Below, in pieces: positions 36,891 to 45,100 of a stretch of DNA of 64,000 nt. The notes beneath the pieces are model-generated. The model made no database searches and had not been told where the DNA came from. It saw nothing but the letters and a program-made list of their open reading frames with translations. Origin of the DNA: Streptomyces actinomycinicus (GTDB lineage: Bacteria > Actinomycetota > Actinomycetes > Streptomycetales > Streptomycetaceae); contig NZ_JAERRK010000001.1 of assembly GCF_016741775.1 (NCBI RefSeq), forward strand, positions 434,001-498,000. The letters are read 5' to 3'. The position numbers were made by a program, and so were the translations under genes. Position 1 is the stretch's first letter. Each line of letters starts with the position of its first letter.

Positions 36891-38765
36891 GTGAGCGACA
36901 CACAGACCTTGATCGAGAACCGTCCGCCGTCCGTGGCGGCCCTCTTCCTGGAGCGCGTGGCGGCCACACCGGACGCGGAGGCCTACCGCTATCCGGTCCC
37001 GTCGTCCTCCGGTCAGGGCCCGGACGACTGGAAGTCGCTGAGCTGGGCGCAGGCGGCCGACCGGGTGTACGCGATCGCCGCCGGACTCATCGAGCTGGGC
37101 ATCGAGCCCGAGCAGCGGGTGGCGCTCGCCTCCTCCACCCGTGTCGAGTGGATCCTCGCGGACCTCGGCATCATGTGCGCGGGCGGTGCCACCACCACCG
37201 TCTACCCGCAGACCAATGCCGACGAGTCCGCGTTCATCCTGTCCGACTCCGAGAGCCGGGTGCTGATCGCGGAGGACGCGGCCCAGCTCGCCAAGGCCGT
37301 CGAGAAGCGCGGCGAGCTGCCCGCGCTGACCAAGGTCGTGGTCGTCGACCCGGCCGGCGTGGAGAGCGGCGACTGGGTGCTCACCCTCGCCGAGCTGGAG
37401 CGGCGCGGCGCCGCCTATCTGGAGCAGCACCCGCAGTTGATCAAGGAGCGGGTCGGTGCGATCACCAGGGACCAGCTCGCCACCCTCATCTACACCTCCG
37501 GCACCACCGGCCGCCCCAAGGGCGTGCGCCTGCCGCACGACAACTGGTCGTACATGGCGAAGGCGATCGCCGGGACCGGGCTGATCAGCGGCGAGGACGT
37601 GCAGTACCTGTGGCTGCCGCTCGCGCACGTCTTCGGCAAGGTGCTCACGTCCGGGCAGATCGAGGTCGGACACGTCACCGCCGTCGACGGCCGCGTCGAC
37701 AAGATCATCGAGAACCTGCCGGTCGTGCAGCCGACCTACATGGCGGCCGTGCCGCGCATCTTCGAGAAGGTCTACAACGGTGTGGCGGCCAAGGCCCGCG
37801 AGGGCGGCGCGGCCAAGTACAAGATCTTCCAGTGGGCCGCCGAGGTGGCCCGCGAGTACGCCAAGGCCAGTCAGGACAACTTCCGCCGCACCGGCACCGC
37901 CTCCGTGCCCTTCGGGCTGGCCACCAGGCACAAGGTCGCCGACACGCTCGTCTACGGCAAGCTCCGCGAGGCCTTCGGCGGCCGGCTGCGCGCCTGTGTC
38001 TCCGGTGCCTCCGCGCTCTCCCCGGAGATCGGCTACTTCTTCGCCGGCGCCGGCATCCACATCCTGGAGGGCTACGGCCTCACCGAGACCTCCGCCGCCT
38101 CCTTCGTGAACCCCGGTGAGGCCTACCGCACCGGCACGGTCGGCAAGCCGCTGCCCGGCACCGAGGTCCGCATCGCCGACGACGGCGAGATCCTGCTGCG
38201 CGGCCCCGGCATCATGGAGGGCTACCACCAGCAGCCCGAGAAGACGGCCGAGGTGCTGGAGTCCGACGGCTGGTTCCACACCGGTGACATCGGCGAGCTG
38301 TCGCCCGACGGCTACCTGCGCATCACCGACCGCAAGAAGGACCTCATCAAGACCTCCGGCGGCAAGTACGTCGCTCCGGCCGAGGTCGAGGGCCAGTTCA
38401 AGGCGGTGTGCCCGTACGTCTCCAACATCCTGGTGCACGGCGCCGACCGGAACTACTGCACCGCCCTCATCGCCCTGGACGAGCCGTCGCTCGAGGAGTG
38501 GGCCAAGGAGAACGGCCTGGCGGGACGGTCGTACGCGGAGATCGTCGCCGCCCCGCAGACGGTGGAGATGGTCGACGGGTACGTGCGGCAGCTGAACGCC
38601 GGGCTCCAGCGCTGGCAGACCATCAAGAAGTTCCGGCTGCTGCCGCGGGACCTCGACGTCGAGCACGGTGAGATCACGCCGAGCCTGAAGCTGAAGCGGC
38701 CGGTGGTGGAGCGGGAGTACAAGCACCTCATCGACGAGATGTACGCCGGGACCAAGGAGGCCTAG
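36891..38765 (+). CDS. Long-chain fatty acid--CoA ligase (AMP-binding, FadD15-like)
   Basis: A 624-residue ANL-superfamily enzyme activating fatty acids to acyl-CoA through acyl-AMP. The P-loop TLIYTSGTTGRPKG (about 201-214), GYGLTETSAASF (about 395-406), WFHTGDIGEL (about 463-472) and ITDRKKDLIKTSGGKYVAP (about 480-498) are present. The size and the insert region match the long-chain class rather than short adenylating enzymes. GTG 36891 has GGAGGAT directly upstream. A palindromic site in the leader suggests lipid-responsive repression. Confidence 0.94.
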   Translation: MSDTQTLIENRPPSVAALFLERVAATPDAEAYRYPVPSSSGQGPDDWKSLSWAQAADRVYAIAAGLIELGIEPEQRVALASSTRVEWILADLGIMCAGGATTTVYPQTNADESAFILSDSESRVLIAEDAAQLAKAVEKRGELPALTKVVVVDPAGVESGDWVLTLAELERRGAAYLEQHPQLIKERVGAITRDQLATLIYTSGTTGRPKGVRLPHDNWSYMAKAIAGTGLISGEDVQYLWLPLAHVFGKVLTSGQIEVGHVTAVDGRVDKIIENLPVVQPTYMAAVPRIFEKVYNGVAAKAREGGAAKYKIFQWAAEVAREYAKASQDNFRRTGTASVPFGLATRHKVADTLVYGKLREAFGGRLRACVSGASALSPEIGYFFAGAGIHILEGYGLTETSAASFVNPGEAYRTGTVGKPLPGTEVRIADDGEILLRGPGIMEGYHQQPEKTAEVLESDGWFHTGDIGELSPDGYLRITDRKKDLIKTSGGKYVAPAEVEGQFKAVCPYVSNILVHGADRNYCTALIALDEPSLEEWAKENGLAGRSYAEIVAAPQTVEMVDGYVRQLNAGLQRWQTIKKFRLLPRDLDVEHGEITPSLKLKRPVVEREYKHLIDEMYAGTKEA

Positions 38766-38982
38766 CGGCCTTCGGGAGTTCCTGCCGAGGCGGGTGGGGC
38801 GGCCGGGGCCGGCCAGGGGCCGTGGGGCGGGGGCCTCTGCCGCCCTCGGGGCGGGTCGCATACCGACAGAGCCCTGTGCCCCTTGGGGAGATTGTGCCCG
38901 GCCCCGCTCGAAACGTTCCCTCTTCTGTCCGTTTCGGTGACTCGTTGCGTCTGGCTGCCTCCGGTCTGTCACGCTGAGCCGC

Positions 38983-40809
38983 ATGGACAGGGCGGCCATA
39001 CCGACGCAGCGGGAGAGCGAGCCCCGGGCCCGGCAGACCCGGGGCCGGGCCACGCTGCCCGGCAGTCCCCTCGCCCCCGCCTCGGCGCGCGGGCTGCTGC
39101 GGGCTGCGCTGGCCGAGGCGCCCGGGGTGTCCGCCCGGCTGGCCGACGACGCCATGGCCGTCGTCAGCGAACTGGTCACCAACGCCGTCGTGCACGCCGG
39201 TACCGAGGTCGAGGTCGACTGGCGCCTGGAGGAGACCGGCGCGTTCGTCGTGGAGGTGGGCGACCGGCACCCCTCCCGCGCCCCGCGGGACGCGTGGAGC
39301 GGGGAGGGCACGTACGACACCGCCGAGTACGGGCGCGGCCTGCGCCTCGTCACCACGCTCGCCGAGTCCTGGGGCGTCACCTACCGCACCGGTGCCAAGA
39401 CCGTGTGGGCCAGGCTGCCCCCCGGCGGCAGCGACGCCCTGGACGGACCGGGCCCCGGCCCCGCCCTGGAGATCGCCGAGGACCTCGCCCCGCAGCCGCA
39501 CCGCGCCGAGGGCGACCGGGACTGGCTCGGCCGGGGTGCGCTGTCCTTCCTCGCCGAGGCCTCCGACCTGCTCGCCGGACAGCTGGACGAGAACCTGGTC
39601 GCCGCGCTCACCGGGCAGCTGATCGTGCCCCGGCTCGCCGACTGGTGCGCCGTGTGGCTGGAGGACGAGGCGTCCGTGCGCGGCGGCGCGGGCGGCGGGC
39701 CCGCGCGGGTGTGGCACGCCAGCGAGGCCCGCATCGAGGAGCTGCGGAGCGCCCTGGAGAAGGAGCCGCCCGGTGCGCCGGACGGGCTGCGCTCCGGCCC
39801 CGAGCCGTACGCCTGGCCCGGCCACGCGCTCGGCCCGCAGGGCTCCCTGGGGACGGCCCTGTCGTACCGGCTGATCGCGGGCGGCCGGCCGCTCGGCACG
39901 CTGGTCATCGGCCGGTGCGGCCCGGCCGGCTTCCCCGACGAGGTCACCGGGCTGGTGGAGGACCTCGGACGGCGGGTCGCCCTGGCCATCGGCGCGGCCC
40001 GCCAGTACGCCCGCCAGGCCACCATCAGCGCCGTCCTGCAGCGCGGCCTGCTGCCCGGCGCGGTCGCCGAGATCCCGGGGATGCGCAGCGCCCTGGTCTA
40101 CGAGCCCTGCGACAAGGGCGGCCCGAGCGGCGACTTCTACGACCTGTTCCCGGCCGGCGACGGCCGCTGGTGCTTCGCCGTCGGCGACGTCCAGGGCAAG
40201 GGCCCTGAGGCGGCCGTGGTGATCGGCCTCGCCCGCCCCTGGCTGCGCCTCCTCGCCCGCGAGGGCTACGGCGTCGCCGACGTCCTGGACCGCCTCAACC
40301 AGCTCCTCCTGGACGACGCCACCGAGGCCGCCGACGCCGCCGCGCGCGCCCTGGTCGCCGCCGGCGGCCGGGCCCTGGCCTCCGCGGACGGCGCCCAGAC
40401 CCGCTTCCTGTCCCTCCTCTACGGCGAGCTGACACCCCACGCCGGCGGGGTCCGCTGCACCCTGGCCTCCGCCGGCCACCCGCTGCCCCTGATCCTCAGC
40501 CCCGACGGCACCGTGCGCACCGCCGCCCGCCCGCAGACCCTGCTCGGCGTGGTCGAGGACGAGACCTACACCAGCGAGACCCTCGACCTGCTCCCCGGCG
40601 ACAGCCTGCTGTGCGTCACCGACGGGGTGACCGAGCGGCGCTCCGGCTCCCGCCAGTTCGACGACGGGGACGGGCTGGCCCGCGCCCTGGCCGGCTGCGC
40701 CGGACTCGGCGCAGAGCCGATCGCTGAAAGGATCCGCCGCCTGGTCCACGACTTCGGCGGCGGGCTTCCCGAGGACGATCTGGCCCTGCTGGTGCTCCAG
40801 GCGGAGTGA
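38983..40809 (+). CDS. SpoIIE-type PP2C phosphatase with anti-sigma-type ATPase and GAF domains
   Basis: A 608-residue signalling protein. Residues about 30-140 form a HATPase_c domain of the RsbW type (DDAMAVVSELVTNAVVHAG, then YGRGLRLVTTLAESWGV). About 185-350 is a GAF-like sensor region. About 350-600 is a SpoIIE PP2C domain (metal motifs GDFYDLFPAGDG, VGDVQGKGPEAA, GDSLLCVTDGVTE). This kinase-plus-phosphatase fusion is typical of Streptomyces partner-switching systems that control alternative sigma factors; the partner cannot be told. No ribosome site precedes ATG 38983. Confidence 0.9.
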   Translation: MDRAAIPTQRESEPRARQTRGRATLPGSPLAPASARGLLRAALAEAPGVSARLADDAMAVVSELVTNAVVHAGTEVEVDWRLEETGAFVVEVGDRHPSRAPRDAWSGEGTYDTAEYGRGLRLVTTLAESWGVTYRTGAKTVWARLPPGGSDALDGPGPGPALEIAEDLAPQPHRAEGDRDWLGRGALSFLAEASDLLAGQLDENLVAALTGQLIVPRLADWCAVWLEDEASVRGGAGGGPARVWHASEARIEELRSALEKEPPGAPDGLRSGPEPYAWPGHALGPQGSLGTALSYRLIAGGRPLGTLVIGRCGPAGFPDEVTGLVEDLGRRVALAIGAARQYARQATISAVLQRGLLPGAVAEIPGMRSALVYEPCDKGGPSGDFYDLFPAGDGRWCFAVGDVQGKGPEAAVVIGLARPWLRLLAREGYGVADVLDRLNQLLLDDATEAADAAARALVAAGGRALASADGAQTRFLSLLYGELTPHAGGVRCTLASAGHPLPLILSPDGTVRTAARPQTLLGVVEDETYTSETLDLLPGDSLLCVTDGVTERRSGSRQFDDGDGLARALAGCAGLGAEPIAERIRRLVHDFGGGLPEDDLALLVLQAE

Positions 40810-40835
40810 CCGCCGTCGTACGGGACAATGGGGGC

Positions 40836-42068
40836 ATGCCTTCCGCACTCCCCGACGGCGAGTCCGTCCCCGCCGACGGCGCGCTGCCCGCGCAGGCGCT
40901 CGCCGGGGCCACGGGCCGCCCGCTCGGCTTCTACCTGCACGTCCCGTACTGCGCCACCCGCTGCGGCTACTGCGACTTCAACACGTACACCGCGACCGAA
41001 CTGCGGGGCACGGGCGGGGTCCTCGCCTCCCGGGACAACTACGCGGACACACTGGCGGACGAGGTCAGGCTGGCGCGGAAGGTGCTGGGCGACGACCCGC
41101 GCGAGGTCCGCACGGTCTTCGTCGGCGGTGGTACGCCGACGCTGCTGGCCGCCGACGACCTGGTACGGATGCTGGCCGTGATCCGCGACGAGTTCGGGCT
41201 CGCGGCGGACGCCGAGGTCACCACGGAGGCGAACCCGGAGTCCGTCGATCCGGCCTACCTCGGCACCCTCCGCGAGGGCGGCTTCAACCGGATCTCCTTC
41301 GGCATGCAGAGCGCGAAGCAGCACGTCCTGAAGATCCTCGACCGCACCCACACCCCCGGCCGCCCCGAGCGTTGCGTCGCGGAGGCGCGGGCGGCGGGCT
41401 TCGAGCACGTCAACCTGGACCTGATCTACGGCACGCCCGGCGAGAGCGACGACGACTGGCGGGCGTCCCTGGAGGCCGCGCTGGGCGCCGGCCCCGACCA
41501 CGTCAGCGCCTACGCGCTCATCGTCGAGGAGGGCACCCAGCTCGCCCGCCGGATCCGCCGGGGCGAGATCCCGATGACGGACGACGACGTGCACGCGGAC
41601 CGCTACCTGATCGCCGAGGAGATGCTGACCGGGGCGGGCTTCGACTGGTACGAGGTCTCCAACTGGGCCACCTCGGAGGCGGGCCGCTGTCTGCACAACG
41701 AGCTGTACTGGCGGGGCGCCGACTGGTGGGGCGCGGGACCGGGAGCGCACTCGCACGTGGGCGGGGTGCGCTGGTGGAACGTCAAGCACCCCGGCGCCTA
41801 CGCGGCGGCGCTGGCGTCAGGACGGTCGCCGGGCGCAGGCCGGGAACTGCTGTCCGAGGAGGACCGCCGGGTGGAGCGGATCCTGCTGGAGCTGCGCCTG
41901 CGGGAGGGCGTGCCGCTGTCCCTGCTCAAGGAGGAGGGGCTCGCGGCCTCCCGGCGCGCGCTGGCGGACGGCCTCCTCCAGGAGGGCCCGTACGAAGAGG
42001 GCCGGGCCGTGCTGACGCTGCGCGGGCGGCTGCTGGCGGACGCGGTGGTCAGGGACCTGGTCGACTGA
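40836..42068 (+). CDS. hemW: Radical SAM haem chaperone HemW
   Basis: A 410-residue radical SAM protein. YCATRCGYCDFNTYTA (about 43-58) holds the CxxxCxxC cluster motif. The HemN-type third loop (GGGTPTLL, ISFGMQSAKQHVLKILDRTH) and the C-terminal HemN_C domain follow. True HemN adds a CxxxCxxCxC motif; here the fourth cysteine is replaced by phenylalanine, which favours the haem-chaperone subgroup over coproporphyrinogen oxidase. It precedes the hrcA-dnaJ region as in many actinobacteria. ATG 40836 lies exactly 6 nt after GACAAT. Confidence 0.93.
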   Translation: MPSALPDGESVPADGALPAQALAGATGRPLGFYLHVPYCATRCGYCDFNTYTATELRGTGGVLASRDNYADTLADEVRLARKVLGDDPREVRTVFVGGGTPTLLAADDLVRMLAVIRDEFGLAADAEVTTEANPESVDPAYLGTLREGGFNRISFGMQSAKQHVLKILDRTHTPGRPERCVAEARAAGFEHVNLDLIYGTPGESDDDWRASLEAALGAGPDHVSAYALIVEEGTQLARRIRRGEIPMTDDDVHADRYLIAEEMLTGAGFDWYEVSNWATSEAGRCLHNELYWRGADWWGAGPGAHSHVGGVRWWNVKHPGAYAAALASGRSPGAGRELLSEEDRRVERILLELRLREGVPLSLLKEEGLAASRRALADGLLQEGPYEEGRAVLTLRGRLLADAVVRDLVD

Positions 42069-42113
42069 CCGGCTGACCGGCTGACCGGCTGACCGGCTGA
42101 CCGGCTGACCGGG
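42066..42113. repeat. Octamer tandem repeat TGACCGGC, six copies
   Basis: Six units from 42066 to 42113; the hemW TGA stop is the first three bases of the first unit. A looser series of GTCGCGRTCGACCGG units continues to about 42215. Confidence 0.9.
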
Positions 42114-42243
42114 CAGACCCACTGGCCGTCGCGGTCGACCGGTCGTCCGGACGTCTCGTCGCGATCGACCGGGCGTCGCGATCAACCGGTCGTCGCGGTG
42201 GTCGCGGTCGTCGCGGAGCGCCCGCGGTACGTCGCCGCCCCGG

Positions 42244-43110
42244 TCACTGCGGAGCGGTGACGAAGTCGATCAGTTCCTCGACCCTTCCCAGCAGCTCCGG
42301 CTCCAGGTCCTTGTAGGAGTTCACCCGCCGCAGGATCGCCTGCCAGACCGCCCCGGTGTTCTCCGCCGGCCAGCCCAGCGCCCGGCACACGCCCGTCTTC
42401 CAGTCCTGGCCCTTCGGGACGGTCGGCCATGCCGGGATCCCCAGCGAGGAGGGCTTCACCGCCTGCCAGACGTCGATGTACGGGTGGCCGACCACCAGCG
42501 TGTGCTCGCCCGGCACCGACTGCGCGATCCGCCACTCCTTCGTGCCCGGCACCAGGTGGTCCACGAGGACGCCCAGGCGGGCGTCGGGGCCCGGGGCGAA
42601 GGACGCCACGATCGCCGGCAGGTCGTCCACGCCCTCCAGGTACTCCACGACCACGCCCTCGATGCGCAGGTCGTCACCCCAGACCTTCTCGACCAGCTCG
42701 GCGTCGTGCCGGCCCTCGACGTAGATGCGCCCGGCGCGGGCCACGCGCGCGCGTGCGCCGGGGACGGCGACCGAACCGGAGGCCGTGCGGGTGGGCCGTA
42801 CCGGGCCGCCGGACGGCGGGCGTACGAGCGTCACGACCCGGCCCTCCAGCAGGAAGCCGCGCGGTTCCAGCGGGAACACCCGGTGCTTGCCGAAGCGGTC
42901 CTCCAGGGTCACCGTGCCCGCCTCGCAGCGGATCACCGCCCCGCAGAACCCCGTGCCGGGCTCCTCCACGACCAGGCCCGGCTCGGCGGCCACCTCCGGC
43001 ACGGGCCCCGGCTTCTTCCAGGGAGGGGTCAGGTCGGCGGAGTACACGCGAGGGCGCGGGCCCGGACGGCCCTCGTCGGAAGGGCGCTGGCGGGAGACGG
43101 GTGGGCGCAT
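42244..43110 (-). CDS. DUF3097 family protein with TOPRIM-like motif
   Basis: A 288-residue actinobacterial protein. A beta-rich N-terminal region (GFCGAVIRCEAGTVTLEDRFGKHRVFPL) precedes a segment that resembles a TOPRIM fold: RIYVEGRHDAELVEKVWG (conserved Glu, about 127-144) and DARLGVLVDHLVPGTKE (Asp, about 176-192). It ends with a conserved WP-rich region. TOPRIM domains act in primases, nucleases and topoisomerases, so a nucleic-acid role is suggested but unproven. TATCGT, 7 nt before the ATG at 43110, suggests leaderless transcription. Confidence 0.88.
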   Translation of the reverse strand: MRPPVSRQRPSDEGRPGPRPRVYSADLTPPWKKPGPVPEVAAEPGLVVEEPGTGFCGAVIRCEAGTVTLEDRFGKHRVFPLEPRGFLLEGRVVTLVRPPSGGPVRPTRTASGSVAVPGARARVARAGRIYVEGRHDAELVEKVWGDDLRIEGVVVEYLEGVDDLPAIVASFAPGPDARLGVLVDHLVPGTKEWRIAQSVPGEHTLVVGHPYIDVWQAVKPSSLGIPAWPTVPKGQDWKTGVCRALGWPAENTGAVWQAILRRVNSYKDLEPELLGRVEELIDFVTAPQ

Positions 43111-43117
43111 TCGGATG

Positions 43118-43123
43118 ACGATA
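43118..43123 (-). promoter_or_regulatory. Putative -10 box of DUF3097 gene
   Basis: Minus-strand TATCGT ends 7 nt before the ATG at 43110. Confidence 0.5.
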
Positions 43124-43162
43124 GGAGAAGCCGCGCGCCGGTGCTCACGACACGCCGTGAGT

Positions 43163-43221
43163 GGCTCAGCTCACGCCGAACCGCGGTGCCGGGGGCTCAG
43201 CTCACGCCGAACCGCGTTGCC
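43163..43221. repeat. 31-bp direct repeat copying the MBL gene 3' end
   Basis: GGCTCAGCTCACGCCGAACC occurs at 43163 and 43194 with one mismatch in 28 bases. The right copy holds the last codons and stop of the minus-strand MBL gene; the left copy lies beyond the stop. Confidence 0.85.
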
Positions 43222-43919
43222 AGGGCGTCCCGTTGGCGACGGACGAAAGCCGCGTCCACCACCGCTCCGTGGCCGGGCACGTAGAGCGCGTCCTCGCCGC
43301 CGAGTGCCAGCAGCCGGTCGAGCGCGTCCGGCCAGCGAGAGGGGACCGCGTCCGGGCCCGCCTGGGGTTCGCCGGACTCCTCCACCAGGTCGCCGCAGAA
43401 GACCACCTCCGGATCCCCCGGCACCAGGACCGCCAGGTCGTACGCGGTGTGGCCGGGACCCACGTTGGCCAGCAGTGCCTGCCGGCCCTCGCCGAGGCCG
43501 AGGGTCCACTCGCCGGAGACCAGGTGGCCGGGCGGGACCAGCGTGTCCACCGCCTCCTCCGCGGCGGCGGGCGGCAGGCCGTTCCTGAGCGCGTCCAGGC
43601 GCAGTTCCTCCCGCTCGTACGCCAGTACCGCGTCCAGGCCCACGGCCGCGTACACCTGCGAACCGGCGAACGCGGGCGCACCGAAGACGTGGTCGAAGTG
43701 GGGGTGGGTCAGAGCGAGATGGGTCACACGGCCGCCGGCCAGTTCCTCGGCCTGGGCCCGCAGCCGCGCGCCCTCCGCGAGGCTCGACCCGGCGTCCACC
43801 ACCAGCGCCGTACCCGCGCCGACGACCAGCCCGGCGGTGCAGTCCCAGCCGGGCAGCCGGCACCGTCCCACCCCGGCCGCCAGCCGTTCCCAGCCCAGCT
43901 CTTCCCAAGTCACGGTCAT
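43197..43919 (-). CDS. MBL-fold metallohydrolase
   Basis: A 240-residue metallo-beta-lactamase-fold enzyme. The zinc motif is THPHFDHVFG (about 70-79), with GPGHTAYDLAVL (about 135-146) and a C-terminal YVPGHGAVVD (about 211-220). Short members like this are hydrolases of thioesters, lactones or phosphoesters, and the substrate is unknown. The start MTVTWEELG at 43919 is chosen because TAGCGT lies 7 nt upstream; the upstream frame is not supported. The gene is transcribed away from hrcA. Confidence 0.88.
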   Translation of the reverse strand: MTVTWEELGWERLAAGVGRCRLPGWDCTAGLVVGAGTALVVDAGSSLAEGARLRAQAEELAGGRVTHLALTHPHFDHVFGAPAFAGSQVYAAVGLDAVLAYEREELRLDALRNGLPPAAAEEAVDTLVPPGHLVSGEWTLGLGEGRQALLANVGPGHTAYDLAVLVPGDPEVVFCGDLVEESGEPQAGPDAVPSRWPDALDRLLALGGEDALYVPGHGAVVDAAFVRRQRDALATRFGVS

Positions 43920-43926
43920 ACCGGCG

Positions 43927-43932
43927 ACGCTA
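43927..43932 (-). promoter_or_regulatory. Putative -10 box of MBL gene
   Basis: Minus-strand TAGCGT ends 7 nt before the ATG at 43919. Confidence 0.45.
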
Positions 43933-43961
43933 GCGGTACGACCCGGTACGGCGGCCCGACC

Positions 43962-43994
43962 TTGCCCAGTGTGTACCCGACAGCCGTACACTGG
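43962..43994 (+). promoter_or_regulatory. hrcA promoter region with second inverted repeat
   Basis: TTGCCC (43962-43967) and TACACT (43987-43992) are possible promoter boxes. CCAGTGTGTAC and GTACACTGG form an inverted repeat across them, separate from CIRCE. Confidence 0.45.
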
Positions 43995-44005
43995 GCCGGG
44001 GAACG

Positions 44006-44032
44006 CTGGCACTCGCAAGGGAAGAGTGCCAG
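44006..44032 (+). promoter_or_regulatory. CIRCE element
   Basis: CTGGCACTC (44006-44014), 9-nt spacer, GAGTGCCAG (44024-44032): a perfect inverted repeat with the exact CIRCE spacing (consensus TTAGCACTC-N9-GAGTGCTAA). This is the HrcA operator, so hrcA-dnaJ is expected to be self-repressed and heat induced. Confidence 0.93.
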
Positions 44033-44083
44033 GCGGACGATCCGAAGGGACCGAGGGGACGGACGTGCTGGAGGTGCGCGCGA

Positions 44084-45100
44084 ATGCTGAGTGAACGCAG
44101 GCTTCAGGTACTGCGCGCCATCGTCCAGGACTACGTGGGCACCGAGGAGCCGGTCGGTTCCAAGGCGCTCACCGAACGGCACAGCCTCGGCGTCTCCCCG
44201 GCGACCGTCCGCAACGACATGGCGGCCCTGGAGGACGAGGGGTACATCGCCCAGCCGCACACCAGCGCCGGGCGCATCCCCACCGACAAGGGCTACCGGC
44301 TGTTCGTCGACAAGCTCGCGGGCGTCAAGCCGATGACCGGACCCGAGCGGCGGGCGATCCAGAACTTCCTGGAGGGCGCCGTCGACCTCGACGACGTCGT
44401 GGCGCGGACCGTGCGGCTGCTCGCGCAGCTCACCCGGCAGGTCGCCGTCGTGCAGTACCCGTCCCTGACCCGGTCCACCGTCCGGCACGTGGAGCTTCTC
44501 TCACTCGCCCCCGCGCGCGTGATGCTCGTGCTGATCACGGACACCGGCCGGGTCGAGCAGCGGATGGTCGACTGCCCGGCGCCGTTCGGCGAGGCCTCGC
44601 TGGCGGATCTGCGGGCACGGCTCAACAGCCGGGTCGCGGGCCGCCGGTTCACGGACGTGCCGAAGCTGGTCGAAGACCTGCCGGATGCCTTCGAGCACGA
44701 GGACCGCGGTACGGTCACCACGGTGCTCTCCACCCTGCTGGAGACACTCGTCGAGGAGAACGAGGAGCGGCTGATGATCGGCGGTACCGCCAATCTCACC
44801 CGCTTCGGACATGACTTTCCCCTCACGATCCGGCCCGTCCTGGAGGCCCTCGAGGAGCAGGTCGTGCTCCTCAAGCTCCTGGGCGAGGCGAAGGACCCGG
44901 GCGTGACCGTGCGCATCGGCCACGAGAACGCCCATGAAGGACTCAACTCCACCTCTGTCGTGTCGGTCGGTTACGGTTCGGGCGGCGAGGCAGTTGCCAA
45001 GCTCGGCGTGGTCGGACCGACCCGCATGGACTACCCGGGAACGATGGGAGCGGTACGCGCAGTGGCACGGTACGTCGGACAGATCCTGGCGGAGTCGTAA
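44084..45100 (+). CDS. hrcA: Heat-inducible transcription repressor HrcA
   Basis: A 338-residue repressor with an N-terminal winged helix ([38 protein letters not shown]) and C-terminal GAF-like dimerisation domain. It binds CIRCE sites, one of which lies 52 bases upstream. ATG 44084 has GGAGGT at 44070-44075. The stop TAA is followed directly by the dnaJ GTG, so the two form an operon. Confidence 0.97.
   Translation: MLSERRLQVLRAIVQDYVGTEEPVGSKALTERHSLGVSPATVRNDMAALEDEGYIAQPHTSAGRIPTDKGYRLFVDKLAGVKPMTGPERRAIQNFLEGAVDLDDVVARTVRLLAQLTRQVAVVQYPSLTRSTVRHVELLSLAPARVMLVLITDTGRVEQRMVDCPAPFGEASLADLRARLNSRVAGRRFTDVPKLVEDLPDAFEHEDRGTVTTVLSTLLETLVEENEERLMIGGTANLTRFGHDFPLTIRPVLEALEEQVVLLKLLGEAKDPGVTVRIGHENAHEGLNSTSVVSVGYGSGGEAVAKLGVVGPTRMDYPGTMGAVRAVARYVGQILAES

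Noticed and set aside
40836..42068. hemN, coproporphyrinogen dehydrogenase
   Set aside because: The fourth cysteine of the HemN motif is missing (CDFN), so HemW is the better call.
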